In this document: positions 27,746-36,945 of the stretch, piece after piece
Numbering within the stretch: the stretch's first letter is position 1
Layout of the letters: the number at the start of each line of letters is the position of its first letter
Origin: Fusibacter ferrireducens
Lineage (GTDB): Bacteria; Bacillota; Clostridia; Peptostreptococcales; Acidaminobacteraceae
Assembly (NCBI RefSeq): GCF_015352425.1
Contig: NZ_JADKNH010000008.1
Coordinates: forward strand, 186,001-250,000
Length of the DNA stretch: 64,000 nt
Direction of reading: 5' to 3'
Notes under the pieces: generated by a model
What the model saw: the letters and a program-made list of their open reading frames with translations, nothing else
What the model was told of the DNA's origin: nothing
The model's database searches: none
Program-made: the position numbers and the translations under genes

Positions 27746-29260
27746 TTATACTGCCTTTACGTCTGCCTTCGCATCACGTGCTGCTTTCCATTTTTTATAA
27801 GTTTTAGTCTGTGTGCCGAACATCACAACAATTAGCGCAAAGAGACTAAATGATATTGGGCTATGAAAAATGCTTAAGATAAGTCCTGAAACCGACTTGT
27901 TCAGCAAAATACCTCTTCGGTAGTTTTCCTCTAGTAATTTGGTTAGAATAATGCCAAGGACACATGGTGCAACTGGGTAATCATAACGTTTAAAGAAATA
28001 TCCTAAGACACCGAATCCAATCGCCCAAAACATATCGAAGAGACTGTTGTTAATCGCATAGGACCCTACCACAGATAAAATAATGATAATCGGCAATAAG
28101 ATGCCCTTTGGAATCTCTACTATTTTAGTAAAAATTTTAATCCCCGTCATGCCGAAAAACACCAATGCTATACTTGCAATAAACAGACAGCTTACGATCA
28201 GGTAAAACATATCTGGAGAAGCCGTCATCATATTAGGTCCTGGTTTTAGACCGTGTATGGTCAAAGCACCTATCATGACTGCAGTGACAGCATCTCCTGG
28301 AATACCTAAGGTCAACATTGGAATAAACGCTCCACCAATCGCCGCATTATTCGCCGCTTCTGGTGCAACTAATCCTTCAACAGCACCTTCTCCAAAAGGC
28401 ACTTCTGGATTCTTAACCGTTCTCTTCGCTTGATCATAAGTCAGCAGTGCCGCTATATCGCCACCTGCACCTGGTAAAGCACCTACTAAAACGCCCACAA
28501 TTGAGGATCTAACCGTAAGGGGCATATATTTTTTTACGACATCAAGAGATGGTACAATTTTATCGATTTTTTGTTTAATTGGCTGGATATCTTTAGTCGT
28601 TATTTGAACTAGAGCTTCTGCTATTCCGAACAACCCAATCATTGCAACAACATAATTAACACCTGGTAGCAGATAGGTTACCCCAAATGTAAATCGATGT
28701 GCGGCGGTCATGGAATCCATCCCAATAGTCCCCAACAAGACACCTATAGCTGCTGTCGTCAAGCCTCTAAATATAGATTTACTGCCGATACTGCCAACCA
28801 TCATCATTCCCATAACACCAAGCAGTAAATAATCCACTGAAGTAAACTTAAGGGCAAGCTTAGAAACCAAGGGTGCAAAACATGCAAGAACGACAATTCC
28901 AATTAAGGTCCCTACGACCGATTGGCTTGTTGCAATCCCCATCGCCCTTCCCGCTTCTCCTTTTAACGCCATTGGGTAGCCATCCAGTGCAGTTGCCACA
29001 GCCGCTGGCGCTCCAGGAATATTGAGCAAAACAGCAGACCTTGACCCACCATAGACAACCCCTACAAAAACGCCTAACATCAATGCAATCGCTGGATTCG
29101 TTTCCCATCCAAATGTGAATGATACGAGCAAGGAAACTGCCATCGTACCAGACAAGCCAGGTATTGCACCTATATAAATACCTGATAAAACGCCTATTGA
29201 CACTAATATTAACAAGTGAATATCCATTATTGGCACTAATAAATACTGTAAAACACTCAC
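27746..29260 (-). CDS. tctA: TctA-type large membrane subunit (set 2)
   Basis: 504 residues, intact family length, about 12 hydrophobic segments. The duplicated TctA motifs are present: GAIPGLSGTMAVSLL and ALPGAGGDIAALL, and NIPGAPAAVATALDGYP. AAGGAGG is only three bases from the ATG, so the Met at codon 12 may be used. It moves a carboxylate together with TctB, driven by the proton or sodium gradient, using solute bound by TctC. Confidence 0.95.
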   Translation of the reverse strand: MSVLQYLLVPIMDIHLLILVSIGVLSGIYIGAIPGLSGTMAVSLLVSFTFGWETNPAIALMLGVFVGVVYGGSRSAVLLNIPGAPAAVATALDGYPMALKGEAGRAMGIATSQSVVGTLIGIVVLACFAPLVSKLALKFTSVDYLLLGVMGMMMVGSIGSKSIFRGLTTAAIGVLLGTIGMDSMTAAHRFTFGVTYLLPGVNYVVAMIGLFGIAEALVQITTKDIQPIKQKIDKIVPSLDVVKKYMPLTVRSSIVGVLVGALPGAGGDIAALLTYDQAKRTVKNPEVPFGEGAVEGLVAPEAANNAAIGGAFIPMLTLGIPGDAVTAVMIGALTIHGLKPGPNMMTASPDMFYLIVSCLFIASIALVFFGMTGIKIFTKIVEIPKGILLPIIIILSVVGSYAINNSLFDMFWAIGFGVLGYFFKRYDYPVAPCVLGIILTKLLEENYRRGILLNKSVSGLILSIFHSPISFSLFALIVVMFGTQTKTYKKWKAARDAKADVKAV

Positions 29261-29270
29261 ATGAACCTCC

Positions 29271-29798
29271 TTATGGCAACACGACTTTAAAAACAGTTGA
29301 GAACATGATAAATATAAAAGCTAAGCTCAACGCTGTCCAAAGCACATTGTGTAAATACTTTTTCATCATTAAATAACACATACTACCCCATAAAAAAATG
29401 GGTGTTACAATGTAAAAACCCAGCCCCATATTTAACAGGAAGCAATAAATAAGAATAAATGAAAAAATGACGAGAACATCTTTTGGAAAAATATATTGGC
29501 TTGCTTGCTTTATTTTCTCTATAAGAGAAACGCCTTTATCATAGATGGATCTTTTAAAATCTGTTATGAAATTTACAAGGGAAAAAATAACCACAAGAAC
29601 ACTTACAAAGAGTGGTACAGCAGCATAAGACGAAGCTCCTGGCGTTTCAGAATACATTACAAGAGAATGGTAAGTAAAAAATAGTCCAACTGCTAGTAAA
29701 AATAAGCTAAATCCATTTTCACCTGGCTTAAGCTTGTTTTTAGAGGCTTCAATAGTCTCTACCTCTTTATTTTGTAATTGATTTTGATCATCAGTCAT
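29271..29798 (-). CDS. tctB: TctB-type small membrane subunit (set 2)
   Basis: 175 residues with a hydrophilic N-terminus of about 28 residues and four hydrophobic segments. AAAAGGAG lies nine bases before the ATG. It sits ten bases before tctA and 186 bases after tctC, the standard order. Similarity to the set 1 TctB is only in topology. Confidence 0.88.
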   Translation of the reverse strand: MTDDQNQLQNKEVETIEASKNKLKPGENGFSLFLLAVGLFFTYHSLVMYSETPGASSYAAVPLFVSVLVVIFSLVNFITDFKRSIYDKGVSLIEKIKQASQYIFPKDVLVIFSFILIYCFLLNMGLGFYIVTPIFLWGSMCYLMMKKYLHNVLWTALSLAFIFIMFSTVFKVVLP

Positions 29799-29984
29799 CG
29801 AATTTACTCCTTTTCAAATACAAACTGAGAAAAGTTGCTTTTAAAGCAACTTTTCTCGAAATAAAATTATGAGTTAACGTTCCAAAAGTCAAAAGTTAAG
29901 CAACCATTCCCCCTATAATATCGCTTACGAGAAGTATGCGGTAGCACATAAGGCAAAGGGAATTGACTTTCAACACTCTAATCC

Positions 29985-31049
29985 TTATTTTAAGCCCAGT
30001 TCTTCAGGTGATTTGGTTATAGAACCGCTTTTGTATAATGCTTCAGCAGTATTTAATTGCCAGTTTTTAAGATATGTTTTAGCTTCTTCGCCTTTAATGC
30101 CCAATGGATTGATATTAAAGCTTGCTAAAATTTCTTGATATGAAGAATCTTCAAATGCAGCCATAAAGCTCTCAGATAACTTGTCTATTACAGCTTGGTC
30201 TGTTCCCGCATTGACAAATACACCGTAAAAAGGGCCCCAAGGTAAAAATTGATCAAAGTCTGGATAATCATCAGTGATTAAAGACACTTCTTCAAGTTTT
30301 TCGATTTTATTCTTGCTAAATAGAGAAATATATTTCCAATCTCCAGAAAGATGTGATTCTAAGCCCGATTGAATTTTAGCCACTGTAAGATCACATTCGC
30401 CACTAATAACTGCTGTACGTGCAGAAGCATCACTGTCATATGGCACTTGATTGAAAGTCGCTCCTGTTACTGCTGTGATGTAAGAAGCCACAGACCACGG
30501 CAATCCGCCTTTCCCTGTTGTCGCCAACGTGATTGTTCCAGGATTTGCTTTAGCTGCATCGATGAGTTCAGTAAGTGTTGCATATTTTGAATTCTTGCCC
30601 ACTGTGATGCCCACGGTTTCATCACCGATAATGATCACAGGTTCAAAATCTTTATAAGTCAAGTTGATAATATCAAGCATGGTATAGAGTTGTGGGTTTT
30701 CAGCCCCCATGAGCAAGGTATAACCATCTGCTGCAGCGTCATGAACATATTGAGTTGCAATAGAACCCGTACCACCCGTTTTATTTTCAACAACAATACT
30801 CTGTCCAATGTGCTTTTCAGCCAATGTTGCAAGCGGTCTCATAAGTGAATCTGTGCCGCCGCCTGCACCCCATTGAACAATACCACTGATATTTTTTGTA
30901 GGAAATGCATCATCAGCTGCTTGAGTCTTTTCTTGTGCGTTAGCCACCAGCTCATTGCTCGCTGCTGCTACAGGTTCTTCTGCCTTTTTCGAGCAACCTG
31001 CTGCAAAAATCATAATAAAAATTAGCCCCAAAATCATTATTTTTTTCAT
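29985..31049 (-). CDS. tctC: TctC-type solute-binding lipoprotein (set 2)
   Basis: 354 residues. Lipobox AAGC at about residue 19, Ala-rich linker, then the Bug/TctC fold (IVQWGAGGGTDSLMRPLA, GTGSIATQYVHDAAADGYT, TGKGGLPWSVASY). It differs from the set 1 TctC in the second loop (TGKGGLPW against HSGPGGSGHN), so ligands may differ. GGGAGAAGGA precedes the ATG. It follows the TIM-barrel gene by 68 bases. Confidence 0.93.
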   Translation of the reverse strand: MKKIMILGLIFIMIFAAGCSKKAEEPVAAASNELVANAQEKTQAADDAFPTKNISGIVQWGAGGGTDSLMRPLATLAEKHIGQSIVVENKTGGTGSIATQYVHDAAADGYTLLMGAENPQLYTMLDIINLTYKDFEPVIIIGDETVGITVGKNSKYATLTELIDAAKANPGTITLATTGKGGLPWSVASYITAVTGATFNQVPYDSDASARTAVISGECDLTVAKIQSGLESHLSGDWKYISLFSKNKIEKLEEVSLITDDYPDFDQFLPWGPFYGVFVNAGTDQAVIDKLSESFMAAFEDSSYQEILASFNINPLGIKGEEAKTYLKNWQLNTAEALYKSGSITKSPEELGLK

Positions 31050-31117
31050 AGTCCTTCTCCCTAAACCTTATTTTTTAGTACCTATTATCAAGGCCATACA
31101 CTGATCAAAGTCAATGA

Positions 31118-31921
31118 TTAGCCTAAATAATCTTTCGCGGATTGCAGACATCGCCTTGCATGTTCTGCGTACCCCAGTTCCCTGACTCTAGCAATATGAG
31201 GTAATTCAAGTGTATAAAGTACTTCTGGCATCGCTTCTACGATGCTCTTAATGTCGATGCCACCTTCTCCAACATACAAGCGCTCATCTCTCCCCGTATG
31301 GATGAGTCCCTCTTTAGTTGTTGGGATTTCGGCAGGTCCATCGCAAAGATGTAAAAAATGAAAATATTCTTTTGGTACTTTTTTAAGTGCTTCTATTTGA
31401 ACCCTAGATCGATTAAAGTGTAACGTATCCACCATAATGCCTGAATTAGGAGCTTTTACAGTCTCAATCACTTCAAGTGCTTCAGATAGATTCTTGACAT
31501 TTGCCCAAGTTACGAATTCTAATTCTACACTCAAATCATATTTTCTAGCGATTTCACAAACTCTAGAAAAGCTCTCCATATAAAAAGCTTTATCGGGTGT
31601 CCAAATACTGCTTAAAACATGTTTTGCACCTAATTCTGCAGCGGTTTCAAAACAGCGTTCATATTTTTCAAAATCCATCTCTTCACAAATTTTTGCAAGT
31701 TCTATATCGTTGACTTTTACGCCAGTCTCCAGTATTGCCCTTTTTGTTGCACGAAACATTGCCTTATTTTTCGACAAGTCATAATCGGGTTCGTTGGGTA
31801 ATCCCATGAAAATTGGCCTTATGCCAACATAATCATAACCCGTCATTGCTGCAATATAAATCATCTCAGGTGGTGCACATCCCAGCACAGTCAAGTGCGC
31901 TAACGAAAATTTTTTATCCAT
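31118..31921 (-). CDS. Xylose isomerase-like TIM-barrel protein, possible 3-dehydroshikimate dehydratase
   Basis: 267 residues of the AP-endonuclease-2/xylose isomerase-like family. Metal-ligand positions are visible: Glu in VELEFVTW, Asp-x-x-His in VDTLHF, His in FHFLHLCD and Glu in YTLELPH. In this superfamily the metal-dependent dehydroshikimate dehydratases (AsbF, QuiC types) make protocatechuate, and the gene heads an operon with TctC-B-A and aroD, so that activity is a good guess. A sugar epimerase or isomerase remains possible. GGAGATGG lies about eight bases before the ATG. Confidence 0.75.
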   Translation of the reverse strand: MDKKFSLAHLTVLGCAPPEMIYIAAMTGYDYVGIRPIFMGLPNEPDYDLSKNKAMFRATKRAILETGVKVNDIELAKICEEMDFEKYERCFETAAELGAKHVLSSIWTPDKAFYMESFSRVCEIARKYDLSVELEFVTWANVKNLSEALEVIETVKAPNSGIMVDTLHFNRSRVQIEALKKVPKEYFHFLHLCDGPAEIPTTKEGLIHTGRDERLYVGEGGIDIKSIVEAMPEVLYTLELPHIARVRELGYAEHARRCLQSAKDYLG

Positions 31922-32554
31922 TCTGCCATCTCCATTTTTTTATTTTAAGTAAATAGATACATAACATTTTATTGGTTCATTTTATCGATGTATTCCATAG
32001 ATTTACTTTATGCTTCCACCACTTATGCATTTGCCTGTATTACAATTTAAAAACTAAATTTCGCATGACGAAATTATTTAAAAATTTCGCATAAAACTTG
32101 ATTTACCCTAAACCATCACAGTACACTTTAAAAATCAAGAAAAGAGTCTAAAAATAATTCAATTTAATTTCATCTGATGGAATTAAAATTTCTTTATGTG
32201 GTATTTCGTGTTCAGTTTATCATATTCATTAAGAATCCGCAATATATACCAGCTTTATTTTTGACTCTTTATTATCTTTTTTTTGAATATTCTATCATAA
32301 TATATTCAAAATAGGCATTCTCATCTTTCTTTATACGATAGTTGATATTTCATCTGGCGGAATTTTAAATTTAAAATACAACAGCTTCCTCTCTATAATC
32401 CTGTACTATAGCGATGTCCCCAACAAAAAAAGAAAGCGATGTCATTTTTAAGCTGACACCACTCTCTTTTGAAATTTTTTATAAAAAAGATTTAATCTAA
32501 TCACAGTGACTTAGATAATCAATTATCAATCAATAAATCGTTATCTACTGCCTA
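31922..32554. promoter_or_regulatory. 633-base AT-rich control region with palindromic motifs
   Basis: Upstream of the set 2 operon. Four related sites occur: AATTTCG-N5-CGAAATT (32058-32076, perfect arms), AATTTCGC at 32093, AATTTCATC-T-GATGGAATT (32167-32185) and a degenerate TTTCATCTGGCGGAATT (32348-32364). They are candidate operators for the IclR regulator. The terminator of the DUF5058 operon lies at its far end. No gene of useful size was seen. Confidence 0.6.
32424..32463 (-). terminator. Terminator of the M20-DUF5058 operon
   Basis: AGTGGTGTCA / TGACATCGCT (wobble pairs included) with a 9-base loop, then TTCTTTTTTT on the minus strand, about 90 bases past the last gene. Confidence 0.78.
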
Positions 32555-33283
32555 TTAATTACTCGATTGTTGATCTTCAGGCAGTTTCACTTCAATTTTA
32601 CCTTTTTTGAAGAGGTACTTCGTTGTGAAAAAAGTCACTGGAAGCGCTACTAGAATAATGACGCCTTGCAATTGCGACACCAGCATTGGTGACAAAAGAT
32701 AAAGACCAATCACCAAGAGCAACGTCACAACACCACCTTTTAACCGCCCCTTTGCCAGTATACCTCCACCAAGTTGCGGACTGATTAAACTCAATGAAAA
32801 TGCGCCAAAGAGCGAAGGCAAAATATAGTGGCTTGCAGTCTGCATTGCCTCTGTGGTAAGCAAAGGCTTTAACGGCACCATTAGCATTGCACCAAGCGCC
32901 ATAACACTTATCGTCACGATTGATGAAGTTGCAACGGAAATTGCAGAAATAACATCACTTTCTTCTGTGCCCGGCTCAACGTTCAGCACCTTGACCGCAT
33001 TCATGGCAACAGGCAATTTAAGATTCATAACATTACCTGTGATCAAAGTCAGATAAATCGACGACCCCAAAACAGGGGTATAGGATAACACCTCTGTTAT
33101 CGTTATTGGTACAAAAATTGCCAATAAACCAATAGATGCTTTTATTATCGTCCCTACACCCGGAAACAAACCTGTATATAGACTCATGGCAACTGGAATG
33201 CCCATCATTACCATAATGGCACCTAATGCACTAATACGACCAAATCTGTGAATTGAATTTAAATATTCTTGAGTTGTTTTCAT
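32555..33283 (-). CDS. Multi-pass membrane protein paired with a DUF5058-like protein
   Basis: 242 residues, about seven hydrophobic segments, not assigned to a named family. A Gly-rich central loop (SPQLGGGILAKGRLKGG) and ITEVLSYTPVLGSS could form a substrate path. AGGAGGT precedes the ATG, and only nine bases separate it from the partner membrane gene, so the two probably form one transporter. The C-terminal tail is Gln/Ser-rich and cytoplasmic. Confidence 0.7.
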   Translation of the reverse strand: MKTTQEYLNSIHRFGRISALGAIMVMMGIPVAMSLYTGLFPGVGTIIKASIGLLAIFVPITITEVLSYTPVLGSSIYLTLITGNVMNLKLPVAMNAVKVLNVEPGTEESDVISAISVATSSIVTISVMALGAMLMVPLKPLLTTEAMQTASHYILPSLFGAFSLSLISPQLGGGILAKGRLKGGVVTLLLVIGLYLLSPMLVSQLQGVIILVALPVTFFTTKYLFKKGKIEVKLPEDQQSSN

Positions 33284-33292
33284 TTCTACCTC

Positions 33293-33991
33293 CTACCCCA
33301 GTAACTGTGTCCACAATACAGACGAAATCATTGCCCCTAGTAAACTTAATGCTAAAATGAAATTATTAAGCCAAAGCATCTTAAATTTTTTCACAAGCAT
33401 TGAGAGAATCACAGCAATGCCTAAACTTGTGAAAAAAGTCAAGAGATTGACGCCACCTCCCATAAGCATTGGTACTAAGAAAACAATAATAATGGTCAAC
33501 ATAAATGTGCTATTGCCAAGTGCGCCCCATCTAGAATCTTTTTGTTTCATAGTCATTGTACCCATCTGAATTTTCTTTGAAAATAGAATAGCAGCTATCA
33601 ACCCTCCTAGTATGCAAAGACTCATGACATACATAATGAGTATAAAATCCATCGATGTTGCATTTGCAAGTTCATGTCCTGTCGCTTTAAGAGACATGTC
33701 TGCCGCCATGATTTCATAACCTACTGAACCCACCACCGATAGTCTAAACCACGGCCAAGGCACACCGAGCATCGTTGCCAAACTAAAAAATCCGACCACA
33801 ATAGCGATAGATGGTACTAAGCTGAATGAAACGGATGCTTTAATGACATTTGACAAATCTGTCTTTGTAAAACCCAAATTTTTGGCTCTATCCCATGATT
33901 TTTTTAAGAATATAATAGCGACCCCTAGTACATAACATATCCCTAAAATAACCAATAAGTATAACATCTTATTTTCCGAAATCGTCGACAT
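33293..33991 (-). CDS. DUF5058-like membrane protein
   Basis: 232 residues, about six hydrophobic segments. The MLGVPWPWFRLSVVGSVGYE motif after the third segment fits the DUF5058 family, which is often found beside M20 peptidases in Clostridia. AGGGGGA precedes the ATG. With the 242-residue protein it may import or export the amidohydrolase substrate or product. The start lies 18 bases after the M20 stop. Confidence 0.72.
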   Translation of the reverse strand: MSTISENKMLYLLVILGICYVLGVAIIFLKKSWDRAKNLGFTKTDLSNVIKASVSFSLVPSIAIVVGFFSLATMLGVPWPWFRLSVVGSVGYEIMAADMSLKATGHELANATSMDFILIMYVMSLCILGGLIAAILFSKKIQMGTMTMKQKDSRWGALGNSTFMLTIIIVFLVPMLMGGGVNLLTFFTSLGIAVILSMLVKKFKMLWLNNFILALSLLGAMISSVLWTQLLG

Positions 33992-34009
33992 ATTTCCCCC
34001 TATATTTTT

Positions 34010-35209
34010 CTATTTTTGATTGAGGCAGTCCAATGCAAACTGTGCATAAATCGCTGCACCCTTATAAATATCTTTTTGATCAAATTTGGCCTTTGGATGA
34101 TGCATTGGATAAGCATACCCCTCTTCAGAATTTCCCATGGAAAGTGCGATCATAACGCTTGGCACTTTTTGTGTTACAAAAGAGAAATCTTCTGAGCCCA
34201 TCATTTTACCGCCTGGCATTGCCGATGCCATTGGAACAATGAACTCCTTTCCAAATTGGTTGCCAATAGTCTGATACATCTGATGGACTAAACTTTCGTC
34301 ATTGACCACAGAAGGACAGCCTTTAACGTATTCAGTTGATGCAGTAGCTCTAAATAATGCTGCTGTGCCACTTGCAATCTCACCAATTCTTCTTTCTATA
34401 AAAATTCTTGTATCCTCGTCAAATGTTCTAACAGTACCTTTCATACTGGCCGTATCTGGAATGACATTAAATGTCGTCCCACCTTGCATCACACCTACTG
34501 TGACCACAGCACTTTCCGCTGCTGGAATTTCTCGACTTATGATCGCTTGTAATGACAAGTGAATATGAGAAATAATGTTAAGTGGATCCACAGAGCTCTC
34601 TGGCATTGCACCATGTCCACCTTTACCATTGACCACAATCTCAAAGGTATCTGAAGCGGCACTAGATGCGCCTGCATTTGGTATTATGATGTAACCTGAT
34701 GGTAGAGGTATTCCCGTCACCACGTGAATCATCATAGCTGCATCTACTTTAGGATTTTCAAGCACCCCTTGCGCAACCATATATTTTGCCCCTTCAAGCG
34801 TTTCTTCCCCAGGTTGAAACATTAATTTTACGGCACCCTTCAACTCGTTCTCACGCATTTTTAAAACTTTCGCAGCTCCAAGCAACATGGTTGTATGGAT
34901 ATCATGTCCACATGCATGCATACAGCCATTTGTCGATGCAAAAGGAACATCCGTCTCTTCTTTGATCGGCAGTGCATCCATATCCGCCCTTAAGAGAACT
35001 ACTTTCCCTTTACTCGGATCTCCTATAAGTGCAGAAAATGCTGAATTTCCATATTCAGTGACATCCACACCCATCTCTTTAAGTTGATTTTTAACATACT
35101 CGCATGTTTTGGGTAATGCCATACCCAGTTCAGGATTTTGATGAATCTTTTGACGATGTTGTAACAACTCTTCTTGTAAAGCTTTTGCAGATTCTAAAAT
35201 AGAACTCAT
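34010..35209 (-). CDS. M20 family amidohydrolase (N-acyl-amino acid hydrolase type)
   Basis: 399 residues from the ATG at 35209, which has GGAGGT six bases upstream; twelve codons before it lack a site. Metal and catalytic motifs of M20D enzymes are present: HACGHDIHTTMLLG, MFQPGEE, GKGGHGAMP (lid domain) and MGSEDFSF. Substrates in this family are N-acyl amino acids, hippurate, IAA conjugates or peptides. The gene leads an operon with two membrane proteins, suggesting that a conjugated acid or peptide is brought in and split. Confidence 0.92.
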   Translation of the reverse strand: MSSILESAKALQEELLQHRQKIHQNPELGMALPKTCEYVKNQLKEMGVDVTEYGNSAFSALIGDPSKGKVVLLRADMDALPIKEETDVPFASTNGCMHACGHDIHTTMLLGAAKVLKMRENELKGAVKLMFQPGEETLEGAKYMVAQGVLENPKVDAAMMIHVVTGIPLPSGYIIIPNAGASSAASDTFEIVVNGKGGHGAMPESSVDPLNIISHIHLSLQAIISREIPAAESAVVTVGVMQGGTTFNVIPDTASMKGTVRTFDEDTRIFIERRIGEIASGTAALFRATASTEYVKGCPSVVNDESLVHQMYQTIGNQFGKEFIVPMASAMPGGKMMGSEDFSFVTQKVPSVMIALSMGNSEEGYAYPMHHPKAKFDQKDIYKGAAIYAQFALDCLNQK

Positions 35210-35264
35210 GTCAAACCTCCTATACTGTTTCATGCCTACTTTCAAATATTTCCTATAGTTAATA

Positions 35265-35354
35265 AAGACATTTAAAGACGTCTCTCGACGTTTGTTTTCA
35301 GCAGTATATCATTCGTCAAATTATCTGTCAATTGTTTTTAAGACATTTAAAGAC
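35265..35354. promoter_or_regulatory. M20 operon promoter bracketed by 15-bp direct repeats
   Basis: Minus-strand promoter TTGACA (35331-35326), 17-bp spacer, TATACT (35308-35303). AAGACATTTAAAGAC occurs at 35265-35279 and 35340-35354, one downstream of the start point and one upstream of the -35. They are likely operators for the divergent regulator. Confidence 0.8.
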
Positions 35355-35443
35355 TCTTTATGAGTTTTTTTGATTTATTCTTTAAAAACCTTGTGAGTTC
35401 CCTCAAAAGCACTTACAATCATATTATAAAAGGGGGGTATTTA

Positions 35444-36754
35444 GTGAAAATAAAAATCGGTTTTATACTCAGTAGGCCTTTTGTGCCTTTTTTAAACGAA
35501 CTCCTACCAAATGTTGAAAGTTATTGCGATATCACTCAGCTTATTGCCGATCATAACAGTGAAGTTAAACACTTATATATGGCACATGTGAATGAAATGG
35601 ATTGTTTTATTTTCAGTGGCAGTACATTTTATCAATCATTGACAAAAAAAATAGGCTTTCCAGAGAAACCTTGTTATGTTATAGATGATTTCGAAGGCAA
35701 CTTGAATGACATATTCTTGCATTTATTACTCAACGATAGACAAGTCGATTTTAAGAGAATCTTTATTGATACAGCTTGTTCTTTCAATGATTATTTGGGG
35801 CTTAAGACCTTTTTAAAGCCTTCAGATTGGCCACACTTTAACAGTATTGACGATAAGAACATCAACATGGATGAACTTGTGAGTATAACCTTAGCACAAC
35901 ATATCAAACTTCATGAAGAGGGCAAAATTGATTTATCTATTACACGGTTTGGTACTCTCGTAAAAATATTGGATGACCTTGGTTATAAAAATGTCTATAT
36001 GTATCCACCCAAAGAGTACCTTTTTAACTTTTTGATGCAAATTGTGAGCAGTTTTCACTTAAAGCGCTCTCAATCACAGTTCTCCGGGGCCATCGTCATC
36101 AATGTGCACAATGTATCTGCAGAACGCAGGGAGAGTATCACCGGTGAGCTGAATAACTATTTTATGAATTTAGCACAAATCAGCGGTTACGATTTTATAT
36201 TTCAAATTAATTATGAGAAGATTGAAATATTTACTTCCTATCGCGACTTAGAAATTTTGACAAAAAATTTTACGGATTCAACAACTTTAAAAGCGCCTAT
36301 GGATCAGTATGAAGGGGATATTATCATCGGCATTGGTACAGGAAAAAACGTCTACTCTGCCAAAGTAAATGCCCACAAGGCCCTCGATTACTCAAGCAAT
36401 TCGTCTGATTTATACTTTGTCAATGAGGAAAATATACTTTTAGGCCCAATTGGTGCAGAGGTTCTCACGAGTATGGACAGTATTCCCAGTGATCAACTTC
36501 AATATTTTTCTAATAAATTTCATGTGAATCATATGAATTTACAAAAGATCATCGCTTTAACCAAACTTAAAGGGACTACTAAAATCACAGGATCTGAGCT
36601 TGCCGATTACTTGAAAATTACTTTGAGAAGTGCCAATCGCATCATCAATCGCATTGAAGAAAACGGCGGTGCCAAATGTTATACAGAAAAATTAGGTGAA
36701 GGTCGTGGACGCCCTAAACGTTATTGTGAAATGACTTTTATCAAAGAACTTTAA
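35444..36754 (+). CDS. Transcriptional regulator with C-terminal winged helix, divergent from the M20 operon
   Basis: 436 residues from the GTG at 35444, which has a GGGGGG site six bases upstream; 28 codons before it lack one. The N-terminal part (KIKIGFILSRPFVPFLNELL) resembles sensor domains of the PrpR_N or periplasmic-binding kind, the middle is poorly conserved, and a winged helix-turn-helix near 370-405 (TKITGSELADYLKITLRSAN) precedes the tail GEGRGRPKRY, a common DNA-groove extension. It is not a known regulator by name. Its place opposite the amidohydrolase operon and the 15-bp repeats suggest it controls that operon. Confidence 0.7.
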   Translation: MKIKIGFILSRPFVPFLNELLPNVESYCDITQLIADHNSEVKHLYMAHVNEMDCFIFSGSTFYQSLTKKIGFPEKPCYVIDDFEGNLNDIFLHLLLNDRQVDFKRIFIDTACSFNDYLGLKTFLKPSDWPHFNSIDDKNINMDELVSITLAQHIKLHEEGKIDLSITRFGTLVKILDDLGYKNVYMYPPKEYLFNFLMQIVSSFHLKRSQSQFSGAIVINVHNVSAERRESITGELNNYFMNLAQISGYDFIFQINYEKIEIFTSYRDLEILTKNFTDSTTLKAPMDQYEGDIIIGIGTGKNVYSAKVNAHKALDYSSNSSDLYFVNEENILLGPIGAEVLTSMDSIPSDQLQYFSNKFHVNHMNLQKIIALTKLKGTTKITGSELADYLKITLRSANRIINRIEENGGAKCYTEKLGEGRGRPKRYCEMTFIKEL

Positions 36755-36847
36755 GGGCCAGATCATTCAAAACACCGCTTTGAAGATCGTTAGCATTACT
36801 TTTTCAACGACATTTTAATCAACATTTGTAACAGCTTTTAGGCAAGG

Positions 36848-36881
36848 CAAAAAGGACAAACCACTGAGGTCTGTCCTTTTT
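36848..36881. terminator. Bidirectional terminator between the regulator and the ABC ATPase
   Basis: GGACAAACC / GGTCTGTCC (one mismatch) with a 5-base loop, flanked by AAAAA and TTTTT, between two convergent genes. Confidence 0.85.
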
Positions 36882-36945
36882 ATAAGGTTTGTATCTATAA
36901 TATGTGTGAGGGCTTAATAATGTTTCTTTGACCATTGATTGCAAT

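Noticed and set aside
31977-32030. Minus-strand 17-codon frame with three Trp codons, a possible second leader peptide
   Set aside because: Only a weak AGG precedes it and no terminator follows, so chance is likely.
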